DNA from: Jeongeupia naejangsanensis
GTDB lineage: Bacteria > Pseudomonadota > Gammaproteobacteria > Burkholderiales > Chitinibacteraceae
Reading direction: 5' to 3'
Assembly: GCF_016865585.1 (NCBI RefSeq)
Contig: NZ_JAESND010000007.1
Span: 1 to 64,000 of the forward strand
DNA length: 64,000 nt
Program-made: the position numbers and the translations under genes
In this document: piece by piece, positions 17,555 through 29,200 of the stretch
How positions within the stretch are numbered: position 1 is the first letter of the stretch
Layout of the letters: the number at the start of each line of letters is the position of its first letter
The notes under the pieces: model-generated
Seen by the model: the letters and a program-made list of their open reading frames with translations, nothing else
Database searches by the model: none
Told to the model about the DNA's origin: nothing

Positions 17555-17949
17555 GAGGGGCTCCTTTGCGTGCCGCGCCTGGGCGGCTGCTACCGCATTC
17601 GGCACGAGCGGATGGGCATCTCCTTCGGAAATTGCCTATTGCGCTGGTTATGACGAGATTTGAAACACCTTAACATGTGGCAGGCATGGCCAACTGTGAA
17701 ATAGTTGCAATTTGCAACAATATAAGGCGATGCTGTTATTACGGATGCAACCAGTGTGCCAAATAGAAACGGGGTGCATGAATTGTGTATGAAATGCTTG
17801 AAGCACTTGGCCAGGAAACAGGCGTGCAGGCACGAATTCACCATTCGTATTTTGTTTCGCAATAGCGCGAATAAAACCTGCCAATGCACGAATATCGGGT
17901 ATTGAACGCCGGCAACGAGCCGGCGGATTGCTGGCGGGTGTTCTGCCAT

Positions 17950-17985
17950 CCGGAACGCCATCGGCATGCGCCGACGGCGTTCCGG
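17950..17985. terminator. Strong hairpin at the 3' side of the fadL-like gene
   Basis: CCGGAACGCC (17950-17959) pairs with GGCGTTCCGG (17976-17985), and an inner TCGGC/GCCGA stem extends it. It lies 33 bases beyond the fadL-like stop. No T tract follows, so termination may be weak or factor-assisted. The rest of 17555-17949 is AT-richer with no gene I can support; it should carry the promoter of the Asn/His-rich gene. Confidence 0.5.
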
Positions 17986-18018
17986 GGAAGCGCACGTGCA
18001 TCGAAGCGGAGCCTGGGC

Positions 18019-19308
18019 TCAGTTGAAGCTGTGCGCGTAGTTGACGGAGAGGAAGTAAAGGTGGCCGGTATCGAATTCGCCGTTGAACAGCGGATTCTGC
18101 ACCGCGCTGCCCTGCATGCGCAGGTATTCAAATGCGGCGCCGACGCTGGACTGGGCGTCGAGCTTGTATTGCGCACCGACGCCGAAGCGCCATTCCGCGC
18201 CGGTCGGGATCGTCAGCGAGGTATCGGACTGGCTGGCGTAGATCGACGAGTCGTAAGCGATGCCGCTGTCGAAACGCCACTTCTCGTTCGGCCGGTACTG
18301 GACGCCCACTGCCGCGTGCCAGGTGTCCTGCAGCTTGTTGCCGCTGCTGACCTCGTTGCCCGCGGCTTCGATGGTGCTGTCGCCGAAACGCGACCAGTCC
18401 TGCCAGCCGAGGTTGCCCATCACCGCCCACTGGTCGTTCAGCTCGTGATAGCCGCTGAACATCACCTGCTGCGGCGAGTTGACCATCGCGGCCAACGGCA
18501 GGGCCCATGACCGGTTGATGTTCGCCGCGCCGATCGAGTGGTTGAACGACAGCTGCGGGTCGATGGCGAAGTCGTACCTGGTCTCGCTGGTATAGGTGAG
18601 GCCGAAGCGCGTGCGTGCATCGAGGTCGTACAGCAGGCCCAGATGCGCGTTCGCCGCCCAGTCGTAGTCCTTTTCCTTCTGCTCGCCACCGGCCGCATCA
18701 CGATTCAGCGCAAAGTAGCCATAGCTGATGCCCATGCCGGCACCCACCGACCATTGATCGTTGACGCGGTAGGCCACGGTCGGCTGGACATTGAACGCGA
18801 TGATCCCGGCGTCCTTGACGAAACCCGAGCCCGCCCAGTCGCCGTAATGCGCGGCGAGGCCGAAATTGCCGTAGGCGCCGATACCGACCTTGAGCCGGTC
18901 GTCGATCGAGTGACTGTAGAACACGCTGGCCGACGGCAAAGGCGACAGTACGTTGCCCGGGTTGTTGCCATCGAGCAGTGCGTCGTCGGACATCGAATAC
19001 TCGCTGTTGCCGAGCAGCAGCTGCGTGCCGACGCTGATCTGGTCGCCGGCCAGATGCGTCATGCCCGCCGGGTTGCCGAGAATGGTCGTGGCATCCTGTG
19101 CGCGAGTCGCCTGGCCGGCCCCGGCCAGACCGATTTCAGGTCCGCCGGTTTCGTAGAACAGGAGGCCGGCTGCGCCTGCCGATGCAGCGCTCAGGCCAAG
19201 GCTGGCTGCTGCAAGGACAAGCGCGCCGTTCCGCCGTGCCGGCTTGCACAGGCGGTCCAGCGTGGTTGATCCACGCTTGGGTGAAATGCGGTCATGGGCA
19301 AGGCGCAT
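18019..19308 (-). CDS. OmpP1/FadL/TodX family outer-membrane transporter
   Basis: A 429-residue outer-membrane beta-barrel of the FadL family, which passes hydrophobic molecules such as long-chain fatty acids across the outer membrane. The family signature is clear just after the signal peptide: LLFYETGGPEIGLAGAGQAT, then AQDATTILGNPAGMTHL. Later barrel strands alternate aromatic and polar residues and the chain ends in HSFN with a terminal aromatic-rich strand (YFLSVNYAHSF). I use ATG 19308, with GGGGAA 9 bases upstream; the leader before the signal core is longer than usual, so the true start could be internal. Confidence 0.88.
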   Translation of the reverse strand: MRLAHDRISPKRGSTTLDRLCKPARRNGALVLAAASLGLSAASAGAAGLLFYETGGPEIGLAGAGQATRAQDATTILGNPAGMTHLAGDQISVGTQLLLGNSEYSMSDDALLDGNNPGNVLSPLPSASVFYSHSIDDRLKVGIGAYGNFGLAAHYGDWAGSGFVKDAGIIAFNVQPTVAYRVNDQWSVGAGMGISYGYFALNRDAAGGEQKEKDYDWAANAHLGLLYDLDARTRFGLTYTSETRYDFAIDPQLSFNHSIGAANINRSWALPLAAMVNSPQQVMFSGYHELNDQWAVMGNLGWQDWSRFGDSTIEAAGNEVSSGNKLQDTWHAAVGVQYRPNEKWRFDSGIAYDSSIYASQSDTSLTIPTGAEWRFGVGAQYKLDAQSSVGAAFEYLRMQGSAVQNPLFNGEFDTGHLYFLSVNYAHSFN

Positions 19309-20235
19309 GAAATGGGTTCCCCGGTGTAGGTGATTGACGGGCTGTGCACGCAATCAACAGTTTTGAATATGGTTCTGGCCGGTGTCGTTACCGTGCTTCC
19401 CGTTTGGTGACCGACCGCGGGCATGGCGGATTGCACTACCGGTCGCATCACGAAAGCCCGCGGCGCCGGTCAATGCCGAATCAAGCGATGCTGCCGGCAG
19501 GATAGGGTGCGTCCGGTTTTTTTCGGCGGGTGGCGATCAGCAGATCCAAGGGACTGCGTCGCCGCGCGTGTCGACCGTACGATTGGATCGTGCGTCATGA
19601 GCGGTGGAGCGATTTCGCCGGCAAGCCGTGGCGGATACTAGTCATTTGATGCCGGTGTTTCTATCCAGAAAGCGAAATGCAGCCATCGTGTTTTTTGCCA
19701 ATGCAGCCGGATGCCATCAATGTGCCATTTCGGTTTTTCGCGCACAGCTGCTGTCGATATGGCCTGTCAAAATTCTTTCGCGAGCGGCGGGAGAAGGTAT
19801 CCGCTGATGCTACCGGTGCTGTCGAACGATTGTTTTTGATCATCCGAATCGATCCGCCTGCACGTGACGGGGGTGTGGGGCATGGCACGTTATGCACTAA
19901 TCAGCAAATGTTGCCTGAGAAGGGAATATGCAAATACGATTGTTTTTGAGGATTTCTTTTTTCATGTCCTCCCATTTATATTAAATGCCAGATGCGCCGT
20001 CGATTCCTATGCCATCCATTGCGATGGATATTACCTTTGTTTTATTTTTTTCTGGATCCGTTCATGTTGTCAAAACCGGTGCTTCTTATGCGGAATTTGG
20101 AGTTGATGGCAATGTTGTTTCTTGATCTTTTTATATTTTTTCGCCATTGCATTTGCGTGCAATCATGTATTGTATTTTCAATTAACGTATGCTATATGCT
20201 TAGTCTGCTTTGACCAAAATCGTGTGGAGATCGTC
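19309..20235 (+). promoter_or_regulatory. Long AT-rich control region upstream of the giant surface protein gene
   Basis: About 930 bases without a supportable gene. From roughly 19,640 the composition turns clearly AT-richer than the surroundings, with T runs at 19,940-19,970 and 20,040-20,150. A weak sigma-70-like promoter can be drawn: TTGTAT (20170-20175), 17 bases, TATATG (20193-20198), placing a start near 20205. TATATT near 19977 is another -10 candidate. A GGAG at 20226-20229 lies 6 bases before GTG 20236. The left part must also contain the divergent fadL-like promoter. Confidence 0.5.
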
Positions 20236-23200
20236 GTGGAATCTGAGGCAAGCCGGACTGGCAAGCGAGCCGCGCGTATTTTGCGGCCGACGACATTGGC
20301 GATGGTGCTCGAGCCCCGCATCCTGTTTGACGGCGCCGCCGCAGTGGCCGTCGATCAACAGCACCACGCCGGTGGTGATGCGGCGGCCGTCACCCGGCCG
20401 GCCGCCGTGGCCGAACCGCGCGATGTACCGGCATCCGCACCGTCGCCGCGCAATCTGGTGGTGATCGACGCACGACTTGAAAACCGCGATGCATTGCTGG
20501 CGCAATTGCCGGCTAATAGCAAGGCCATCATCGTCAACATTGGCGATGATGCGCTGGCGGCAATCAGCCAGGCCCTGACCAGTCTGGGCAAGGTCGATTC
20601 GATCCAGATCTTCTCGCACGGCAGTAGTGGTCAATTCGATCTGGGCAATCGCGTCTTTACCAACGACGTTGTACGCCAATCGGCCGACACGCTGGCCAGC
20701 TGGCGCGCGCAACTCAATAGCGGTGCCGATATCCAGCTTTACGGTTGCAATATCGGCGCCGGCGATGCCGGCCGCACGCTGGTGCAATTGCTCGCCAAGG
20801 AAACCGGGGCCGATGTCGGCGCCTCGAGCGACGATACCGGCAATGCTGCTGCTGGCGGCAACTGGACGCTGGAAGTCAGAAGCGGGGATGTCGACAAGGC
20901 ACTGGCGCTGAGCGACCGGGCGCTGGCGAGCTTCAGCGGCCTGCTGGCCGATGCAAGCCCGACGGTCGGCTTCACCAGCGGCGGGACCGACACGCTGATC
21001 GGCGACCAGCTGACGTTCACGCTCAATTTCACCAACCCGTCGACGCAGGAGGGTTACGCGCCCTACATCGACCTGTTCCTGCCCAAGACCGGCAAGGATG
21101 GCGACGACGGCGTGTCTTTCGTCGCGGCGTCGTACCTGGGCCAGAACATCCAGACCTATGTGCTGACGTTCGACGCCTCGGGCAAGGCAACGCACCCGCT
21201 GGCCAAGGACAACCTCGGTCAGTCGATCGTACTCAACGCCGCCGATTACGGCATGCGCGCCGGCGATCAGGTGGTGGTGCTGCAGGTGCCGTTCAGCAGC
21301 ATCGGCAAGGATCAGCCGATTGTCGGCATCCAGGTAACTGCCGCACTGAGCAATCTGGCCGATACCGCATACGACAACAGCGGCGCGGGCGGTCCGGATC
21401 TGGTGATCAAGGCGCGTGCGGGCTTCCAGTACGGCAACGACTCGGCCAACAACCCGACGGTCGACCCGAGCCGGATCGAGCAGACGCTGCACAGCTTTAC
21501 CGTGCATCCGACGCTGGTGACGCTGACGCAGTCGGTCGACATGCCCGAAGGCGAGACGCCGACCGGCCCCAACTACGTGCATTCGGAAACCGTGACGGTC
21601 AGGCCGGCCGATGGGCAGACACTGAGCAACGTCACGGTTACACAGACCGTGCCCGATCAGGTTCAAGTGACGAAGATCGACCCGGGCCCGGGCGGCAAGC
21701 TGACGTCGGTCACGCTGAGCAATGGCGTAAAACTGACCGATCCGGCCTTGATCGATGCCGCCATCAATTCGGACACGGTGTTCATCAGCAGTTATACGGT
21801 CAGCTACGCCAGCCTGAGCGCGCCGGGCAATATCGTGGTGCAGTTCTACGTGCCCGAAAGCGACAACGGTGGCTCGGCCGTACTCGACGCCAACACCGGC
21901 AGTTCGCGCACGATCACCTTCGGCACGCCGCAGGCCGCCGGCAAGTGGCAGCCGCTGGACCCGCGCGACCGGCTGGCTTCGGGCGATCCGGTCGATTTCA
22001 CCGGCAGCGGCACCGGCAACAACGCGTCGTTCGTGGCCAAGTCGATCACGCTGCACAAGGTCGCGGCCATTCAGGTTGATACCGGCAGCGCCGGGCTGAC
22101 GCCGGGCGATACGCTGAGCTATTCGTTGCAGCTGGCGATCTCGGACTACTTTGCCTTCGGCGGCAACATCCTGAATCAGGGTGAATTCAAGATTGTCGAT
22201 ACGCTGGCTGACGGCCAGACGCTGACCGGTACGCCGACCTTCAGCTATGTGGTCGACGGCGTGACCAAGACGGTCAACCTGATCTACACCAGCTCGACCG
22301 ACGCCAATGGCGTCACCACGATCACCTTCGATATCAAGGCATCGCTCCGTCAGGCGCGGCAGGCGGGCGCACTGGTCGGCGATCTGGCGTTCGATGATGT
22401 GCTGCAAGGCGCAACCGGCGCACTGATCGCGTACACGGCGGTCATCGCACAGAGCTACACCGGCAATTACACCCAGAAGGAAATCAACGAGGGCGACGCG
22501 GTCGGCAACAACGCCAGCGTGTCGGCCACGGTCCTGCTGGACCGGCTGAATCTGTCCGGCAGCGCGCAAACCGACGGTTCGTCGACTACGGTGACGATCC
22601 CGACGAGCACCATCGACATCGACATCGACAAGGTCAACGGTGGCGCACCGCCGGCCAATGGCGAGCTGCGCCCCGGCGATCTGGTTACCTTCGACCTGAA
22701 CTACGATCTGGTCACCGGCGACTACGAGCACCTGACACTGACGGCCTACCTGCCGCTACCGCTGTTCGACGTGTCGACGATCAACTGGAGCAACGGCAGC
22801 GGTGCCGGACAGTGGGAGCTGGTCGGCGGCCCCGGTGGCAACACCAATCTCGGTCCGTTCACGGTCCGTTCCGGCCCCGGCAACTCGGTCATTTTCGATT
22901 TCGGCGACTATGCGATCAACGCGGCCCAGGGCAGCAAGATTGCGCTGAAATTCACGCTTCGCGTCGGCGACGCGCCGTTTGCCGACCAGCGCAGCCTGGC
23001 CGTGCTGGCGCAGTCGAACCAGCAGACCACGATCAATCACACGCCGCTGATCTCGTCCGACGCGGTGACGATCCAGTCGATCGCCGAGCCCAGTCTCGAC
23101 GTGCGCCACGGCGTCGTCAGCAGCAGCAACGGCACGATCACCGGTACGACTGGCAGTTGGGGCGCCCCGGGATCCGGCGGTGCACCGTTCACCGGCAGGA

Positions 23201-26200
23201 TCACCGACCTGACGGCGGTCAACGGAGACATTACCGGTATCGATGCCGGTGACAGGCTGCGCCTGGCGACGGCGATCGAGAACTCCGGCGGCGGCAATGC
23301 GTTCGACGTGACCGTGCGGATCGACATCCCGGCCGGCCTGAGCTTCGACGGCGGCTCGCTCGCCGCGGCCAATCTGAAAATCTATCGCGGTGACGGCACG
23401 CAGCTGCAGCTGGGTGTCGATTACAGCGTGTCCGGCAACGTCATCACCTTCCTCGATGCCGGCGGGCAGGGCAGCCTGCTGGCCGGCCGCGCCGGTACTG
23501 CGGCCGATACCGACGGCAGCAATATCGTCGTGATCAGCTACGACGTGCGCGCCGACGCAGCGATTGCCGCCGCGGCCACGCTGGAAAGCGCGGGTGCGGT
23601 GACGAACTACGCCAGCGTCAACAACGGCAAGGATTTCGCCCCGGTCGACGTGATCGACAAGGCCGGCGAGCAGGTCGCCTCGCCGTCCGTTCGCGTCGTC
23701 TTCGGCGGCGGCAGTCTCGACAACGGCGATTCGACCGCCAGCCACACCACAGGCAGCAACCTCGTCATCGGCGAGGGCATGGATTACGACATCGTCGTGA
23801 CGCTGCCCGAAGGCGGCATCCAGAACCTGCGGGTCGAGGACCTCATCCCGCCGGGCATGCGGCTCGATACCAGCTACAACGGTGTCGGCTATGCGCTGAT
23901 CACCACCGCCGCGGGCAGTGCGGCGCTGAGTGCCGATTTCAACGGCAACGTCACCGTCGGCAGCATGACCGGTGTGTCCGGCACGCTGGGGCAGGATGGC
24001 GTCGACGCACGCTGGACCTTCAGCGCGGCGACGACCAGTGCCGACAACGTGGTCGGCAACAACAGCTTCGTGATCCGGATCCGGCTGATCGCCAACAACG
24101 TCAGCGGCAATCAGGCCGGCGTGACCCACGGCAACGACGTCCGCGTCGTGTTCAGCGATCCCGATGGCGACACCGCCGGCGGCACGGCCACCGACCGCAC
24201 CATTGCAGCTTCCGGCAGCAAGCCGACGGTCACCATCGTCGAGCCGACCCTGCAGGTCAGCCAGACGACCCTGGTGACGGCACCGGCGATCGGCGTCGAC
24301 GCCGGCGACAAGGTCGAGTACGTCCTGACGATCAGCAACGGTACCGCGGGCTCGGACTACGATGCCTTCGACATCCGGCTGAACGACGTGCTGCCACCCG
24401 AGCTGATGAACTATCAGCTGATCAGCGTCAGCTACGCCAATGGCGCCACCAACAACGGCAGCGTCGATTTCGAGATCGTCAACGGCGTGCTGCGTACCGT
24501 CAGCGGCGCCAACATCGACATCGTCAAGGGCGGCAGCATCACGCTGCGTTTCTCGGGCATCGTCACTTCGGCCGCCGCAAGCGAAACCGCCTTCAGCAAC
24601 ACCGCCTCGGTCAGCTGGACCAGCCTGAACGGCAGCAACAATGCGGCAGCGGACCCGGCCGGCGAACGGACCGGTGCCGACGGCACACTGAACAGCGGTG
24701 CGCTCAACGACTACACCGTCAACAGCACCTATACCCAGCGGATCGCCCAGGCACTGCTGGTGTCGCGTGTCGGCGGGCTGGGCGATACCGCCGCGCCGTC
24801 GCCGACCGATGCCGACAGCGAGAATGTCGCGGTCGGCGAAATCATCCGCTACCGCGTCGTTTCGCTGGTGCCCGAAGGCCAGACCGACGATTACAGCATC
24901 CGCGTCACGCTCGACAAGGGCCTGAGTCTGGTCGAGGGCGACAGTACGGTGCTGCTGGCCTTCATCGCCAACCAGCTCGGCATTTCGTCCGACCAGCTCA
25001 ACCTGACGACGTCCGGGACGCTGAACCTGACCGGTAACCAGACGCATGGCGCGGCCGCGATGATCGACCCGCAGCTGGCCGGGGCCAAACCGGCCGCGGT
25101 GCTCAACGGCGCCTACATCGAGGTGACGACGGATGCGCAGGGACGGCAGGTCATCACTTTCCATCTGGGCACGCTGATCAACCGTGATCAGGACGCCGAC
25201 TTCGAAGGCCTGTCGCTCGAATTCAACGTCCGGGTCAACAACGTCGCCGACAGCAGCGCCATCGCCGCGCCGCTGGCGGTGCAGTTCCGGGATTTCTCCG
25301 GTAGTACCAGCCTGTCGCCGGTGGAAACGCTGCACGAAAAAGTGGTCGAACCGAACTTCGGTCCGCTCGACAAGACCGTCACCGCCTTCGATCCGAAGCC
25401 GGGTACGAGTACCGGCAATGCCACGGTGACGTTGAGCTTTACCCAGACCGGCAACGCCGATGCCTACGACGTGGTGCTGACCGACAGCTACCCGCAGGGC
25501 AGCAACGCCACCGGCGTGCGCGTCGAAATCAACGGCGTCCAGTACGACATCAACGGCACGGCGATTCCGCCCGAGTACGGTTTCAGCGCCACGGTCAGCG
25601 GCAACGGCGTGTCGGTGCATTTCGACAAGCTGGCTGCCGGTACATCGGTCAAGTTCGTCTACCAGATCGATCTGCCCAATGCCACGACGATTGCCAGTAC
25701 CGATGCGCGACTGGCGTGGAGCAGCCTGCCCGAGTCGTTCACGCAGTGGGGCGGTTCGTCGGTCGGCGCCGATGGCAGCGCCAGCGGCGAGCGCAACGAC
25801 AGCGGCGGCGTCAACAACTACGTCCGCGTCGACGGTGCCGGTCTCGGGATTGTCAGCGGCACTTTGTGGAACGACACGCAAAGCGCGACCGGCAGCGCGG
25901 TGCCGGACGGCCCGGGGCTGGCCGGCGTGACGGTCAAGCTGACGTGGGCCGGTGCCGACGGCGACATTTCGACCAGCGCCGACAATCTGGTCTTCACGAC
26001 CACGACCGACGCTTCGGGCAACTACCGCTTCGGCGTGCTGCCGCAGGGCACTTACCAGATCGACGTCGACACCAGCACGGCGCTGAGCACCGGCAACTTC
26101 GGCGATCTGCGCGTGCGCATCGACAACGACACGTCGACGCCGCTGGGGCAGATCAGGATCCTGCTCGGCGATGCGGCGAGTTCGCAGGCCAACGTCGGCT

Positions 26201-29200
26201 ATGTCGAACAGAATGACGCGCCGGTCAATCACCTGACCACGACGACCGCGTCGGGCAACGAAGACACGCCGATCGCGATCACCGGGCTGAGCGTCAGCGA
26301 CGTCGACGTCGACTCGGGCGTCGCCGCCAATTCGCGCGACATGCAGATCACGCTGACCGTGGTCAACGGCACGCTGTCGCTGGCGGGCACCGTCAACGGC
26401 CTGACGATCAATGGCGCCGGTACCAAAACGCTGGTGCTGACCGGCCACACCGACGTACTGAACGCTGCGTTGGCGTTGCTGCGCTATCAGGGTGACCTGA
26501 ACTTCAACGGCAGCGATACGCTGACCATCGTCACCGATGACCTGGGCAACTTCGGCGACGCCAACGGCAACGGCACGCCGGGCGAAGCCGCCGACCGCCT
26601 GACCGATACCGACACGCTGGCGATCACCGTCATCGCCGTCAACGATGCCCCGGTGGCCAACAACGACAGCGCACAGGCGGTCGAGGCCGGCGGCCACGAC
26701 AACCTCAAGGCGGGGGTCAACCCGAGCGGCAGCCTGCTCGCCAACGACACCGACGTCGATATCGCCACCAATCAGGACGTGCTGCGCGTGAGCAGCGTCG
26801 GGACCGGCGGAGCGGCGCAGACCACGGTGGCCGATGGTGGCTCGCAAACCATCCAGGGCCTGTACGGCAAGCTGATCGTCCAGTCGGACGGCCGCTATAC
26901 CTATGTGGTCGACAACTCGCTGCCGGCCGTGCAGGCCTTGCTGCCGTCCAGTCCGCCGTTGACCGAAACGTTCGACTACACCATTGCCGACAAGGCCGGT
27001 GCGACCTCGGGCGCGACGCTGACCGTGAGCATCCAGGGCGCCAACGACGCGCCGCTGGCTGGCGATGATGTCGGCGAGGCGATCGAGAAGGGCGGCACCA
27101 ACAACGGTAGCGGCGGCCAGGACGCAAGCGGTAACGTGTTCGTCAACGATACCGACCCGGATGCCGGTGACGGCCGCAGCATCTTCGCGCTGACCAACAT
27201 GCAGCCGGACGAAGTCACGGCGGTCGCCGATCTGACCCTGATCGGCAACGGCACCTCGGTCGTCGTCGTCGGCAAGTACGGCACGATGACGCTGAATGCC
27301 AACGGCACGTACACCTACGTGATCGACAACGCCAATGCCGACGTACAGAAGCTGAACACCGGGGACGTGCTGGTCGAGCATTTCACCTACCTGCTGCGCG
27401 ATACCGGCGGCCTGCTGAACTACGCCCGGCTGGACATCACCATCAAGGGCGCGAACGATGCGCCGGTCGCCACCGACGACAGCAACGATGCCCAGGTCGC
27501 GGCGACCAATATGCCGGGGCAGGAACTGAACGCCTCGGGCAATGTGATCAACCAGCCGAGCCATCCGGACACCGGTTCGGGCACCGGCGTCGACAGCGAT
27601 ATCGACAACACGCGCGCGCAGCTGACCGTCAGCGGCATCCGTGTCGGCGCCGAGGGCGATGCCGGCAGCCTGACTGCGGTCACGGCGGGCACGACATCGG
27701 CCAACGGCACCGAAATCGTCACTACCTACGGCAGCCTGCGCATCGGCGCCGACGGTTCCTACGTGTTCGATGTCGACAGCAGCAATACCGAGCTGCAGAA
27801 CCTGAGTGCAGGGCAGACCAAGACCGTGGTCTACACCTATGCGGTTCGCGACCCGGGCGGCCAGACCGATCTGGCGCAGATCGTCATCACCATTCACGGT
27901 GTCAACGATCCGCCGGTGGCACAGAACATCGGCGCGATTGCGATCGAGGCCGGCGGCGAAGCCAACGGCACGCTGGGGATCAATCCGGGAGGCGACGCCA
28001 CGGCGAGCAGTTTCGACCCGGATGGCGACCCGATCACCGTCTACGGTGTCCGGACCGGCAAAGAGGCCGACGGCCTGCCGGTGATCGACGGTAGCGGCGT
28101 GGGTGGTACCGGCGTCGTGGGCCTGTACGGCACGCTGACCGTCGATGCCAATGGCAACTACAGCTACGTCGTTGACAACAGCAACCCGACCGTCCAGGCG
28201 CTGCGTGGGCTGAGCAACGATCTGGTCGAATACTTCACTTACACGATCGGCGACGGCAAGGGCGGTTTCGACTCGGCGACGATCGTGATCCTGATCGCCG
28301 GCAAGAACGACAATCCGGTCGGCGTGGTGGACACGGCAGAGGCACGCGAGGCCGGTGGCGTCGGCAACAATGCACCGGGTGTCGATCCGACCGGCAATGT
28401 GCTCGGTAACGATACCGATGTCGACAGTGTCTCGAGAGGCGAAACCAAGGCGGTGCTCGATGTCCGTACCGGCAGCGATGCCGCCGGCGGCACCGTCGGT
28501 ACGCTGGGCACCGAGCTGCGTGGCCAGTTCGGCTGGCTGACGCTGAAGGCCGACGGCAGTTACAGCTATCGCGTCGACAACAGCATGCCGGCGGTACAGG
28601 CCTTGCTGGCAAGCTCGACGCCGCTGGTCGATACCTTCGGCTATACGGTCATCGACACCGACGGCGCGCACGGCCAGGGCAGTTTCACCACGCTGACGAT
28701 CCGGATTTCCGGTGCGAACGACGCCCCGGTGGCGCAGAACGACGACGCCAGGGCGGTCGAGGCCGGCGGCGTCAACAACAACATTCTTGGTGTCGATCCG
28801 ACCGGCAACGTGCTGGTCAACGACAGCGACGTCGATACCGCCGCCAACGGCGAAACGATGACCGTCTCGGGGGTGGCGTTCGGCAGCAGGAACGGCACTG
28901 TGGGCGTGGGGCTGGCCGGGGACTACGGCACGCTGACGCTTGGTGCCGACGGCAACTACCGCTACGTTGTCGACAACGACAACGCGCGGGTCCAGGCGCT
29001 GCGCCTGGCCGGGCAGACGCTGACCGAGGTATTCACCTACACGATCCGCGATGCTGCTGGCGCGACCAGCACGGCAACGCTGACGGTGACCATCGAAGGC
29101 CGGAACGACAACCCGGTTGCGCTCGACATCGGCATGCCGACGATCGAGGCGGGCGGCACCTTCAACAACGCGATCGGGGTCGATGCGATCGGCAACGTGA

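Noticed and set aside
19604-20106. Small open frames (60-90 codons) in the AT-rich island
   Set aside because: No ribosome sites or family resemblance; several frames overlap one another. They look like chance reading frames.
20122-20235. ATG at 20122 as the start of the giant protein
   Set aside because: The added 38 residues are hydrophobic, coded by AT-rich sequence unlike the gene, and lack a good ribosome site. GTG 20236 has GGAG 6 bases upstream and begins just before the conserved LEPR region.
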